Below are positions 1 to 12,003 of a stretch of DNA of 64,000 nucleotides, in pieces (position 1 is the stretch's first letter; each line of letters starts with the position of its first letter). A program made the translations under genes and the position numbers. Source of the DNA: Nymphaea colorata (lineage: Eukaryota; Streptophyta; Magnoliopsida; Nymphaeales; Nymphaeaceae); assembly GCF_008831285.2 (NCBI RefSeq), contig NC_037468.1, positions 187,501 through 251,500 of the forward strand, written 5' to 3'. The notes under the pieces are model-generated. The model searched no databases. It saw nothing but the letters and a program-made list of their open reading frames with translations, and was not told where the DNA came from.

Positions 1-51
1 ACTAAGGTGCCATTTGATTGACAAAAGTTCCGTGCTGCTCGCCACTCCCCG

Positions 52-122
52 AGGCCAAGGACGGGGTCGAACCGTCATTCCAGGATTTGCAGTCCGATAC
101 ATTTCCATTATGTTACCTAGCC
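52..122 (-). tRNA. trnC-GCA: tRNA-Cys (GCA), mitochondrial type
   Basis: Read on the minus strand this is a 71-nt cloverleaf. It starts GGCTAGG and ends CTTGGCC plus discriminator T, giving a 7-bp acceptor stem with two G-U pairs. The anticodon loop contains ACTGCAAA with anticodon GCA, so it decodes Cys. The T arm reads GACGGTTCGACCCCGTC. The sequence matches my memory of the plant mitochondrial trnC. No CCA is encoded. No partner tRNA gene is seen close by. Confidence 0.93.
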
Positions 123-1382
123 AAACCCGCCACCTCATCAAAGTCAACCGGCCCCGCTCCCTCTTTTTCTACTTCTACCTATGCGGTGGCGGGCTCCGCG
201 CTCTATATGACCGGCTAGGGTTACCAGAGAGGGGACTCTTTCTCCCTTGCCTTATGGAATCTTCCTTTTCTGATTGAAGCAAGCCACTGGTACAGAGGCC
301 AGATAGAAGGTTGCTTCTTCTTTCACCAACGACGGAGGCGAAGAAGATAACGAAGCGAGGGAAGGTCCATGCTCAAATAACGAAGAAAGAAGAAAGCTTA
401 CCAAACAAAGCCGATCGTCAGGTCTGACTGAAAGGGAGAGTGGATCCAAGTAACATGGCTTGGCACTCTCCCTTTCAAGAGATGGTTGCTCATCCAGTCC
501 AGCGGATCCTTCTGCGGCAGTGCGATGCGAATCAATCCAAGCGGGGCTCGCCCTCTTTCGCCTCTCCTCCTTGTATCCATTCTGATTGATTCGTTCGCGC
601 AAGCGCTTGGTTCGCCCCTTGTTGCATTTCGTGATCCTCCGCGAAGCGAATTTCAATCTGCTTCGGATAGCCAGCCGGGATGGGATCCATCTCGTGCCTC
701 GTCTTTCGACGCGACGTTGATTTCCTAACCATGTCAGCTCCTTATCAAACCACTCAGACGGGTCGAACCAACGCACTGTCATGTTTTCCTAAGACGCGTC
801 ACTCCCCGCCTACGCTCGACCGTCTTTGAGTGAGGTCGCAGAAAGAACCCTCGCGTAGTCCACAGTGGTAGGCTCAGAGTCGCAGCTCGCTTCGCAGCTT
901 TCGTAGTCCACGTAGGCAACACTCTCTATGAAAGGGTGCTAGGCTTTGTGCTACTTTCTGAGGTCAGTAAGCTAACGGCTTTTTGCTTGGTTCCATAAGG
1001 TCTTCGTTTCCGTGTAAAGGAACCCTTTTGCCTCCTTCCGTGCCGTTATCAATTTCTTTCTTGACGATCCAATCCATAATGGAAAATGGTACGGATAAAG
1101 ACAGAAATTAAAGGGCTTCGACAAGGAAGCGTCGACAAAACTTCCCTTCCATATGGATGAGATCGTCGTGGCATAAAATGATGTTCTTCCTCACTACTTT
1201 GAGAAGGTGGGCGGCCGTGGTTTTTTTTGTCTTTCTGCTCCAATGGAGAGAAAGAAAGATCTACGGTACCTAGCAACACTCCGCAATGGATGCCTAACCA
1301 CCGGCCAAACAGCCCTTCCGCGCACCGTGGTTGGGGTTGGTTGGAAACTCTACGAATATTGGCAATCTTCTTCCGCCTGGCA
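123..1382. other. Intergenic DNA between trnC and trnD
   Basis: No gene is recognised here. The minus strand holds an open frame of 176 codons at 252-782. Its first ~80 residues are rich in Arg and Lys and contain a W-F-D and W-F-D-K motif pair near the N-terminus. I recognise no family and see no conserved neighbour, so it may be chance or the remnant of a lost gene. Confidence 0.4.
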
Positions 1383-1456
1383 CGGGGAAAACGGGGTTCG
1401 AACCCGCGACTTCTGGCGTGACAGACCAGCACTCTAACCGACTGAGCTATTTCCCC
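1383..1456 (-). tRNA. trnD-GUC: tRNA-Asp (GTC), non-plastid type
   Basis: Read on the minus strand, the acceptor arms GGGGAAA and TTTCCCC pair perfectly, with discriminator G as usual for tRNA-Asp. The D arm is AGCTCAGTCGGTTAGAGTGC-like, the anticodon loop CTGTCAC gives GTC (Asp), and the T arm is GCGGG-TTCGAAC-CCCGT. Plastid-derived trnD of many angiosperm mitochondria starts GGGATTGTAG (from memory) and is clearly different. This one looks native or bacterial-like. Confidence 0.93.
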
Positions 1457-1975
1457 TCTCCCAATTAGGTTGCCTCCTCCACTCTGGAATGAAGAAGCGA
1501 GCGCATAGAGTGAGATAGATCAAGAGATCAATCAATGTCGCATTTCCTCTCCCTCGACCTCCTTCTCTCTCCTAATTCGTTCCATTAATTAGGTTGCGAT
1601 CGTGACCTTTGAATGAATGTGGGAAACCGGGATCTCTGGAACCCTATCAACAAGTTGCATTTACATAAATGCTCTCTCCCAAGCAAGCAACCGAGCCTAC
1701 GAGCGAAGTTGTAGGAGCGAGCCTACTGCGTGCTATGCAAGCTGTAACTGTGAGCAGGATACAACGTCCATACAGTTGATGCGCTATGGTAGCTTTCGAC
1801 GCGGAGGTAGCTTTCGACGCTACGTAAACTGAGACCGTCTACTTTTTTTTCGAAGCGAGCCATCACGTCACGTCACGAGCAAAGCCAAAGCTTTGCGAGT
1901 GCGTGCTTTCTAAAAGAAGGGATCAAGGTTTGACGGATTGATGGAAAGGAAAGGTTGCAATTCTTGATAAAGGAA
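1457..1975. other. Intergenic DNA with short GC-rich repeats
   Basis: No gene is seen. It holds a short palindromic motif around 1,695-1,725 (cctacgagcgaagttgtagg), which recurs near 38,848 and in altered form near 51,806. A GC-rich hairpin border module at 1,860-1,915 (cgtcacgagcaaagcc, then gctttgcgagtgcgtgc) precedes repeat array A. Confidence 0.5.
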
Positions 1976-4900
1976 AGGATCAATTGCAATGAGATGCCAT
2001 TTTCCATCAAAATGAGTGCTGACCATCAACCAACATGGATTTTGGAAGGCATACAATTTGTTGTATGGAAAATGGCATCTTTTTGGTATAGTGAGTACTC
2101 ATGTTGGTATGGTGAAATGGCATTTGGTTGTACAGTGAGTACTAATGGCATTTGTTTGTACAGTGAGTACTAATGGCATTTGTTTGTACAGTGAGTACTA
2201 ATGGCATACAATTGCAATGAGTCTTCATCTTTCAAGAAGAATCAGTCCTGACCTTTCAAGACAGTCTTAACCTTTCCATTTTTGGTCAGGTGAGTACTAA
2301 TGGCATACAATTGCAATTGGTCCTGTCCTTCCATCAAAAGTCCTGACCTTTCAAGACAGTCTTGACCTTTTTGGTCAGGTTAGTCCTGACTTTGAAAGAC
2401 AGTCTTGACCTTTTTGATAAGGTCAGTCCTGACTGTGAAAGACAGTCTTGACCAGAAGAATCAGTCCTGATCAGATAGTCTTGATCTTTTTGGTAAGGTT
2501 AGTCCTGACTTTGAAAGACAGTCTTGACCTTTTTGATAAGGTGAGTACTGATGACATACAAATGAGTCTTGATGGTCATTCCTCAATCATTCTCATTAGT
2601 CCTGACCTTTCAGAGTCTTGACCTTTCCAGACAGTCCTGACCTTTCAAGACAGTCTTGACCTTTTTGGTAAGGTCAGTCCTGACTGTGAAAGACAGTCTT
2701 GACCTTTTTGATAAGGTGAGTACTAATGGCATACAATTGCAATTGGTCCTGTCCTTCCATAATCAGTCCTGACCTTTCACGAAGAATGAGTCCTGACCTT
2801 TCAAGACAGTCTTGACCTTTCCATTTTTGGTCAGGTGAGTACTAATGGCATACAATTGCAATTGGTCCTGTCCTTCCATCAAAAGTCCTGACCTTTCAAG
2901 ACAGTCTTGACCTTTTTGGTAAGGTCAGTCCTGACTGTGAAAGACAGTCTTGACCAGAAGAATCAGTCCTGATCAGATAGTCTTGATCTTTTTGGTCAGG
3001 TTAGTCCTGACTTTGAAAGACAGTCTTGACCTTTTTGATAAGGTGAGTACTGATGACATACAAATGAGTCTTGTATGGTCAGGTGAGTACTAATGGCATA
3101 CAATTGCAATTGGTCCTGTCCTTCCATAATCAGTCCTGACCTTTCAAGACAGTCTTGACCTTTCAAGAAGAATCAGTCCTGACCTTTCAAGACAGTCTTG
3201 ACCTTTTTGGTAAGGTTAGTCCTGACTTTGAAATACAGTCTTGACCTTTCAAGAAGAATCAGTCCTGATCTTTCAAGATAGTCTTGATCTTTTTGGTAAG
3301 GTTAGTCCTGACTTTGAAAGACAGTCTTGACCTTTTTGATAAGGTCAGTACTGATTTCAAGACAGTCTTGACCTTTCCAGAAGAATCAGTCCTGACCTTT
3401 CAAGACAGTCTTGATCTTTTTGGTAAGGTCAGTCCTGACTTTGAAATACAGTCTTGACCAGAAGAATCAGTCCTGATCTTTCAAGATAGTCTTGATCTTT
3501 TTGGTAAGGTCAGTCCTGACTGTGAAAGACAGTCTTGACCTTTTTGATAAGGTGAGTACTGATGACATACAAATGAGTCTTGACCTTTCACAACAGTCTT
3601 CATCTTTTTGGTATGGTGAGTACTGATGACATACAAATGAGTCTTGATGGTCATTCCTCAATCATTCTCATTAGTCCTGACCTTTCAGAGTCTTGACCTT
3701 TCAAGACAGTCCTGACCTGTTTTGGTATGGTGAGTACTAATGACATTGGTTTGTACAGTGAGTACTAATGGCATTTGTTTGTCAAGTGAGTACTAATGGC
3801 ATTTGTTTGTCAAGTGAGTACTAATGACATACAATTTGTTGTCAAGTGAGTACTAATGGCATTTTGTTGTCAAGTGAGTACTAATGGCATTTGTTTGTCA
3901 AGTGAGTACTAATGGCATACAATTGTCATGAGTCCTGACCTTTCAAAAGGGTCCTGTCCTTCCATAATGAGTCCTGACCTTTCAAAAGAGTCCTGTATGG
4001 AATCTGACTTTTCCTCAATCATTCTCATTAGTCCTGACCTTTCAGAGTCCTGACCTTTCAAAAGAGTCTTCACCTTTCAAGAAGAATGAGTCCTGACCTT
4101 TCAAGACAGTCTTGACCTTTCCATTTTTGGTCAGGTGAGTACTAATGGCATACAATTGCAATTGGTCCTGTCCTTCCATCAAAAGTCCTGACCTTTCAAG
4201 ACAGTCTTGATCTTTTTGGTAAGGTCAGTCCTGACTGTGAAATACAGTCTTGACCAGAAGAATCAGTCCTGATCAGATAGTCTTGATCTTTTTGGTAAGG
4301 TCAGTCCTGACTTTGAAAGACAGTCTTGACCTTTTTGATAAGGTGAGTACTGATGACATACAAATGAGTCTTGTATGGTCAGGTGAGTACTAATGGCATA
4401 CAATTGCAATTGGTCCTGTCCTTCCATAATCAGTCCTGACCTTTCAAGACAGTCTTGACCAGAAGAATCAGTCCTGACCTTTCAAGACAGTCTTGACCTT
4501 TTTGGTAAGGTCAGTCCTGACCTTGAAATACAGTCTTGACCAGAAGAATCAGTCCTGATCAGATAGTCTTGATCTTTTTGGTAAGGTTAGTCCTGACTTT
4601 GAAAGACAGTCTTGACCTTTTTGATAAGGTCAGTACTGATTTCAAGACAGTCTTGACCTTTCCATTTTTGGTCAGGTGAGTACTAATGGCATACAATTGC
4701 AATTGGTCCTGTCCTTCCATCAAAAGTCCTGACCTTTCAAGACAGTCTTGACCTTTTTGGTAAGGTCAGTCCTGACTGTGAAATACAGTCTTGACCAGAA
4801 GAATCAGTCCTGATCAGATAGTCTTGATCTTTTTGGTAAGGTTAGTCCTGACTTTGAAAGACAGTCTTGACCTTTTTGATAAGGTGAGTACTGATGACAT

Positions 4901-5072
4901 ACAAATGAGTCTTGACCTTCCTGACCTTTCCAGAGAGTCCTGACCTTTCCATAAGGAGTCCTGACCTTTCAATAATTGCAATTAGATGCCATTAATGCTG
5001 ACCATACAACAAATTGTATGCCATTAGTGTCCATAATTGTCATTGTATGCCATTAGTGCTGACCATACCAAG
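1976..5072 (+). repeat. Repeat array A, AGTCYTGA family, + orientation
   Basis: About 3.1 kb is made almost entirely of 19-46 bp units starting AGTCCTGAC, AGTCTTGAC or AGTACTAATGGC. Tails come from a small set such as CTTTCAAGAC, CTTTTTGGTAAGGTC, CAGAAGAATC and TGTGAAATAC. The left part (2,080-2,210) and 3,730-3,930 are tandem runs of a roughly 30-bp unit, gtgagtactaatggcatttg plus a short tail. Longer composites recur, each anchored on a block with a CAATTGCAATTG palindrome. There is no protein homology, and small open frames inside are by-products of the repeats. Confidence 0.95.
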
Positions 5073-6022
5073 AATCAGCCAAAGCGAAGCGAGTGTGCTT
5101 TGCACTAATGCCATTCAAAGTTGTCCCTGAAGCTTCGCTTTGCGAGTGCTTTGATCAAAGGCTCGCGAGCTCGACCAACGATCTCCCAATGGAAGGCACA
5201 AATGGAGGGAGCGTTGGAGATCCACTTTGGAGGTAAACGCGCCGAAGGAAGATACCACCACCCGCGGGGCATTTGTTCTTTCACTTATGGGATCAGCATT
5301 CATCTATATTGGTAAACAACGGACTCGGAAAGGGCCCCGAGGAAAAGGGCATTAAGCTTAACTTCGACCCACGTCAAACGCCATCCGGGGCGAGCAACTT
5401 ACTGGATGTAGCGGAACTTCTGCCAGAGTCCCACTTCACTTTCCGGGCGAGTCTATCCATTTACGTAGTAGCAAAGTCACTTCCGCCCCCCCCGTCCACT
5501 TCATTAATTCCATCCCGGGAGGGAGCCTGCGAACGACGGGTTCACTTACCTTACCAAAACGCAGTACGAACTGGCCCAACCGGATTTTCATTTAGTGAAA
5601 CCCTTCTTTTTGCTTTTTTTTCCATCCATTAAGGAGATGGCCCCTCCGAAGTCGACCAACAGAAAGAGAGGAGCTTCTTTCTTATTGATTGAAAGGCCCT
5701 GAATTTCCTGTTTCCTTTTGGGAAGGGAAGCAAACCTTGGATCTTTCTTATTGATAGGGGATTTCTCCTTTTGGAAGGAGTTGGAAGCCTGTGTATTTAT
5801 CCATTACGAAACCGTTTCTTTTCCATTTATATACGTGAAAACTAGTTGCCCCAACGTCACTTTGACGTCATGAGCACTGAAAAGCGAGTGCTTTGTGCAA
5901 TCACGTCACGAGCAAAGCCCTACGCTTTGCGAGTGCGTGCTTTGTGCAATTGAAAGGTCAAGGTCAGTGCACAACTATAGGCAGAGCCAAAGCGAAGCGA
6001 GTGTGCTTATGATTTGTGGAAA
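5073..6022. other. Spacer between arrays A and B, with GC border modules
   Basis: About 0.95 kb separates two arrays. Both ends carry the GC-rich border module: 5,085-5,165 (gcgaagcgagtg, gcttcgctttgcgagtgc) and 5,870-6,015 (tcacgtcacgagcaaagcc, tacgctttgcgagtgcgtgc). The middle (5,165-5,830) is single-copy in this window. It contains a 119-codon open frame (5,273-5,632, +) that I do not recognise. Confidence 0.5.
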
Positions 6023-6040
6023 CACTAATGGCATACAATT
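5902..6040 (+). repeat. 139-bp border module, inverse of 60,992-61,130
   Basis: It runs from cacgtcacgagcaaagcc through gcagagccaaagcgaagcga to catacaatt. Read base by base, it equals the reverse complement of the right border of the array in the cox2 intron. Both copies are 139 bp. Confidence 0.88.
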
Positions 6041-9000
6041 GCCATTGGGAGCACTAATGGCATTGTTTTGTTTTGGTATGGTGAGTACTCATGTTGGTAT
6101 AGTGAGTACTAATGGCATTTGTTTGTCAAGTGAGTACTAATGGCATTTGTTTGTACAGTGAGTACTAATGGCATACAATTGCAATGAGTCTTCATCTTTC
6201 AAGAAGAATCAGTCCTGACCTTTCAAGACAGTCTTAACCTTTCCATTTTTGGTCAGGTGAGTACTAATGGCATACAATTGCAATTGGTCCTGTCCTTCCA
6301 TCAAAAGTCCTGACCTTTCAAGACAGTCTTGACCTTTTTGGTCAGGTTAGTCCTGACTTTGAAAGACAGTCTTGACCTTTTTGATAAGGTCAGTCCTGAC
6401 TTTGAAATACAGTCTTGACCAGAAGAATCAGTCCTGATCAGATAGTCTTGATCTTTTTGGTAAGGTTAGTCCTGACTTTGAAAGACAGTCTTGACCTTTT
6501 TGATAAGGTGAGTACTGATGACATACAAATGAGTCTTGACCTTCCTGACTTTTCTATAATGAGTCTTGACCTTTCAATCAAGTCCTGACCTTTCCAGAAG
6601 AATGAGTCCTGACCTTTCAAGACAGTCTTGACCTTTCCAGAAGAATCAGTCCTGACCTTTCAAGACAGTCTTGATCTTTTTGGTAAGGTCAGTCCTGACT
6701 GTGAAATACAGTCTTGACCAGAAGAATCAGTCCTGATCAGATAGTCTTGATCTTTTTGGTAAGGTCAGTCCTGACTGTGAAAGACAGTCTTGACCTTTTT
6801 GATAAGGTGAGTACTGATGACATACAAATGAGTCTTGTATGGTCAGGTGAGTACTAATGGCATACAATTGCAATTGGTCCTGTCCTTCCATAATCAGTCC
6901 TGACCTTTCAAGACAGTCTTGACCAGAAGAATCAGTCCTGACCTTTCAAGACAGTCTTGACCTTTTTGGTAAGGTCAGTCCTGACCTTGAAATACAGTCT
7001 TGACCAGAAGAATCAGTCCTGATCAGATAGTCTTGATCTTTTTGGTAAGGTTAGTCCTGACTTTGAAATACAGTATTGACCTTTTTGATAAGGTCAGTAC
7101 TGATTTCAAGACAGTCTTGACCTTTCCATTTTTGGTCAGGTGAGTACTAATGGCATACAATTGCAATTGGTCCTGTCCTTCCATCAAAAGTCCTGACCTT
7201 TCAAGACAGTCTTGACCTTTTTGGTAAGGTCAGTCCTGACTGTGAAATACAGTCTTGACCAGAAGAATCAGTCCTGATCAGATAGTCTTGATCTTTTTGG
7301 TAAGGTCAGTCCTGACTTTGAAAGACAGTCTTGACCTTTTTGATAAGGTGAGTACTGATGACATACAAATGAGTCTTGACCTTTCCAGACAGTCCTGACC
7401 TTTCAAGAAGAATGAGTCCTGACCTTTCAAGACAGTCTTGACCTTTCCAGAAGAATCAGTCCTGACCTTTCAAGACAGTCTTGATCTTTTTGGTAAGGTC
7501 AGTCCTGACTGTGAAAGACAGTATTGACCAGAAGAATCAGTCCTGATCAGATAGTCTTGATCTTTTTGGTAAGGTTAGTCCTGACTTTGAAAGACAGTCT
7601 TGACCTTTTTGATAAGGTGAGTACTGATGACATACAAATGAGTCTTGTATGGTCAGGTGAGTACTAATGGCATACAATTGCAATTGGTCCTGTCCTTCCA
7701 TAATCAGTCCTGACCTTTCAAGACAGTCTTGACCTTTCCAGAAGAATCAGTCCTGACCTTTCAAGACAGTCTTGACCTTTTTGGTAAGGTCAGTCCTGAC
7801 CTTGAAATACAGTCTTGACCAGAAGAATCAGTCCTGATCAGATAGTCTTGATCTTTTTGGTAAGGTTAGTCCTGACTTTGAAAGACAGTCTTGACCTTTT
7901 TGATAAGGTCAGTACTGATTTCAAGACAGTCTTGACCTTTCAAGAAAAATCAGTCCTGACCTTTCAAGACAGTCTTGACCTTTTTGGTAAGGTCAGTCCT
8001 GACTGTGAAATACAGTATTGACCAGAAGAATCAGTCCTGATCAGATAGTCTTGATCTTTTTGGTAAGGTTAGTCCTGACTTTGAAAGACAGTCTTGACCT
8101 TTTTGATAAGGTGAGTACTGATGACATACAAATGAGTCTTGATGGTCATTCCTCAATCATTCTCATTAGTCCTGACCTTTCATAGTCTTGACCTTTCAAG
8201 AAGAATCAGTCCTGACCTTTCAAGACAGTCTTGACCTTTTTGGTAAGGTCAGTCCTGACTGTGAAATACAGTCTTGACCTTTTTGATAAGGTGAGTACTA
8301 ATGGCATACAATTGCAATTGGTCCTGTCCTTCCATAATCAGTCCTGACCTTTCAAGAAGAATGAGTCCTGACCTTTCAAGACAGTCTTGACCTTTCAAGA
8401 AGAATCAGTCCTGACCTTTCAAGACAGTCTTGACCTTTTTGGTAAGGTCAGTCCTGACCTTGAAATACAGTCTTGACCAGAAGAATCAGTCCTGATCAGA
8501 TAGTCTTGATCTTTTTGGTAAGGTTAGTCCTGACTTTGAAAGACAGTCTTGACCTTTTTGATAAGGTCAGTACTGATTTCAAGACAGTCTTGACCTTTCA
8601 AGAAAAATCAGTCCTGACCTTTCAAGACAGTCTTGACCTTTTTGGTAAGGTCAGTCCTGACTGTGAAATACAGTCTTGACCAGAAGAATCAGTCCTGATC
8701 AGATAGTCTTGATCTTTTTGGTAAGGTTAGTCCTGACTTTGAAAGACAGTCTTGACCTTTTTGATAAGGTGAGTACTGATGACATACAAATGAGTCTTGA
8801 CCTTTCCAGACAGTCCTGACCTTTCCAGAAGAATGAGTCCTGACCTTTCAAGACAGTCTTGACCTTTCCATTTTTGGTCAGGTGAGTACTAATGGCATAC
8901 AATTGCAATTGGTCCTGTCCTTCCATCAAAAGTCCTGACCTTTCAAGACAGTCTTGATCTTTTTGGTAAGGTCAGTCCTGACTGTGAAATACAGTCTTGA

Positions 9001-11066
9001 CCAGAAGAATCAGTCCTGATCAGATAGTCTTGATCTTTTTGGTAAGGTTAGTCCTGACTGTGAAAGACAGTCTTGACCTTTTTGATAAGGTGAGTACTGA
9101 TGACATACAAATGAGTCTTGTATGGTCAGGTGAGTACTAATGGCATACAATTGCAATTGGTCCTGTCCTTCCATAATCAGTCCTGACCTTTCAAGACAGT
9201 CTTGACCTTTCCAGAAGAATCAGTCCTGACCTTTCAAGACAGTCTTGACCTTTTTGGTAAGGTCAGTCCTGACCTTGAAATACAGTCTTGACCAGAAGAA
9301 TCAGTCCTGATCAGATAGTCTTGATCTTTTTGGTAAGGTTAGTCCTGACTGTGAAAGACAGTCTTGACCTTTTTGATAAGGTCAGTACTGATTTCAAGAC
9401 AGTCTTGACCTTTCCATTTTTGGTCAGGTGAGTACTAATGGCATACAATTGCAATTGGTCCTGTCCTTCCATCAAAAGTCCTGACCTTTCAAGACAGTCT
9501 TGACCTTTTTGGTAAGGTCAGTCCTGACTGTGAAAGACAGTCTTGACCAGAAGAATCAGTCCTGATCAGATAGTCTTGATCTTTTTGGTAAGGTTAGTCC
9601 TGACTTTGAAAGACAGTCTTGACCTTTTTGATAAGGTGAGTACTGATGACATACAAATGAGTCTTGATGGTCATTCCTCAATCATTCTCATTAGTCCTGA
9701 CCTTTCAGAGTCTTGACCTTTCAAGAAGAATCAGTCCTGACCTTTCAAGACAGTCTTGACCTTTTTGGTAAGGTCAGTCCTGACTGTGAAATACAGTCTT
9801 GACCTTTTTGATAAGGTGAGTACTAATGGCATACAATTGCAATTGGTCCTGTCCTTCCATAATCAGTCCTGACCTTTCAAGAAGAATGAGTCCTGACCTT
9901 TCAAGACAGTCTTGACCTTTCCATTTTTGGTCAGGTGAGTACTAATGGCATACAATTGCAATTGGTCCTGTCCTTCCATCAAAAGTCCTGACCTTTCAAG
10001 ACAGTCTTGATCTTTTTGGTAAGGTCAGTCCTGACTGTGAAATACAGTATTGACCAGAAGAATCAGTCCTGATCTTTCAAGATAGTCTTGATCTTTTTGG
10101 TAAGGTCAGTCCTGACTTTGAAAGACAGTCTTGACCTTTTTGATAAGGTGAGTACTGATGACATACAAATGAGTCTTGTATGGTCAGGTGAGTACTAATG
10201 GCATACAATTGCAATTGGTCCTGTCCTTCCATAATCAGTCCTGACCTTTCAAGACAGTCTTGATCTTTTTGGTAAGGTCAGTCCTGACTGTGAAATACAG
10301 TCTTGACCAGAAGAATCAGTCCTGATCAGATAGTCTTGATCTTTTTGGTAAGGTCAGTCCTGACTTTGAAAGACAGTCTTGACCTTTTTGATAAGGTGAG
10401 TACTGATGACATACAAATGAGTCTTGTATGGTCAGGTGAGTACTAATGGCATACAATTGCAATTGGTCCTGTCCTTCCATAATCAGTCCTGACCTTTCAA
10501 GACAGTCTTGACCTTTCAAGAAGAATCAGTCCTGACCTTTCAAGACAGTCTTGACCTTTTTGGTAAGGTCAGTCCTGACCTTGAAATACAGTCTTGACCA
10601 GAAGAATCAGTCCTGATCTTTCAAGATAGTCTTGATCTTTCAAAAAAGGTCAGTACTGATTTCAAGACAGTCTTGACCTTTCAAGAAAAATCAGTCCTGA
10701 CCTTTCAAGACAGTCTTGACCTTTCAAGAAGAATCAGTCCTGACCTTTCAAGACAGTCTTGACCTTTTTGGTCAGGTTAGTCCTGACTGTGAAAGACAGT
10801 CTTGACCTTTTTGATAAGGTCAGTCCTGACTGTGAAATACAGTCTTGACCAGAAGAATCAGTCCTGATCAGATAGTCTTGATCTTTTTGGTAAGGTTAGT
10901 CCTGACTTTGAAAGACAGTCTTGACCTTTTTGATAAGGTGAGTACTGATGACATACAAATGAGTCTTGACCTTCCTGACCTTTCCATAAGGTCACTGATT
11001 CAGGTCAGACAAATCCTGACAAGTGCTGACCATACCAAAATTGCAATTGTATGCCATTAGTGCTGA
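6023..11066 (+). repeat. Repeat array B, AGTCYTGA family, + orientation
   Basis: This is about 5 kb of the same unit alphabet as array A. It begins with the gtgagtactaatggcatttg run (6,075-6,170) and then longer composites. Anchor blocks with the CAATTGCAATTG palindrome recur near 6,270, 6,860, 7,160, 7,680, 8,310, 8,900, 9,150, 9,445, 9,840, 9,955, 10,205 and 10,455. Spacing is therefore irregular (about 120-630 bp), so this is not a simple tandem satellite. A segment of about 400 bp (7,736-8,137) recurs 658 bp downstream. Confidence 0.95.
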
Positions 11067-11269
11067 CTCTGACAAAAAGCTGAACAAGAAGGCTTTGCTC
11101 TGACGTGACATGACCTTCAGCAATTCCAAGTTGTCCCTAACGCTTCGCTTTGGCGCCTTCATCAAAGATTCTAATTTGAAATTTGCCGAAAAAGGCTTTG
11201 CTCCTTTCTTTGAAGCTTTGCTCCCCAGGGGCTTTGCTCGTTGGAAGAAGAAAGGCTGTGTTTCGGATT

Positions 11270-11570
11270 GGGATCAGAGGAGTCAACAAGCGAGCCAAGA
11301 TGATCATAGATGGATCCGAGAATGTGGCGTCGACGGAGCTCGTAGAGAAGTTGGGAATGAAGTGTGAACCCCCCATACAAGCTCGGATGGTTCCAGAAGG
11401 GACACGAGCTGTGGGTGAGAAGGCAGTGCCGAGTGCCGATGAACCTCGGTAGTTGGAAGCAAGGGGGTGCTTTGTGACGTGGTACCGATGGATGTGTGCC
11501 ACATCTTGCTAGGACCGGGTTATACGACATGGGCTAAAGGAAGCTAGCAGCTCCCTCGAGTTCACGGTCA
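11270..11570 (+). mobile_element. Ty3/gypsy LTR-retrotransposon fossil, protease region
   Basis: The plus strand resembles the aspartic-protease region of plant Ty3/gypsy polyproteins: an IIDG followed by NVASTELVEKLG, and further on remnants of the stretch that reads roughly VPMD-CHILLGRPWQYD in intact elements. Only this part is recognisable, with no LTRs seen. It is broken in several places and looks old. Such pieces are usual nuclear-to-mitochondrial transfers in plants. Confidence 0.6.
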
Positions 11571-12003
11571 GACTGACGAGTGAAACCGGCCAAGGATCCG
11601 TCGGATCTTTTTTGACGGACTGGCAGCATGACGGAATTGTTTGAGGTCATAGAGGAGGCAATGCTACGCCATTGTGGCAAAGGAGGTGAAACGGCCGAGG
11701 GAGCGGAAGGGCGGCTCGAGTGAAGAAGAAGTGTAGGGGGACGCGGAAGCCTCGGATTCAGACCGAGTTTGCCGATGTACTGTCGGCCTTCTGACCAGTC
11801 TGCCTCCTTCCTCTTTCTTTATGGAAGATCACTATGCCCGAGCTCCAGCTTTGCGTTCTTCACCGGCGCTCGCCGGATGTCTCACTCATCCCGCTCCCCA
11901 GGTCAGGAGTCTTCTTTGTGTTATCATCATTACGGGAATGAATCGTTCGGTGGAAAATGGCTCGGGAATTCATTGAGAGTGACTTTGTCAGGTTTGCGGG
12001 GGG
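11571..12003. other. Intergenic DNA 3' of mttB
   Basis: No gene or RNA is recognised between the retroelement fossil and the mttB stop codon. No AGTCYTGA units are seen. Part of it may be further eroded retroelement sequence. Confidence 0.4.

Noticed and set aside
252-782. 176-codon basic frame between trnC and trnD
   Set aside because: It could be a ribosomal-protein-like remnant from its Arg/Lys content, but no motif supports a name.
1976-11066. Possible CRISPR array
   Set aside because: Repeat and spacer are not separable, tails are themselves repeated, unit length varies, there are no cas genes, and the setting is a plant mitochondrion.
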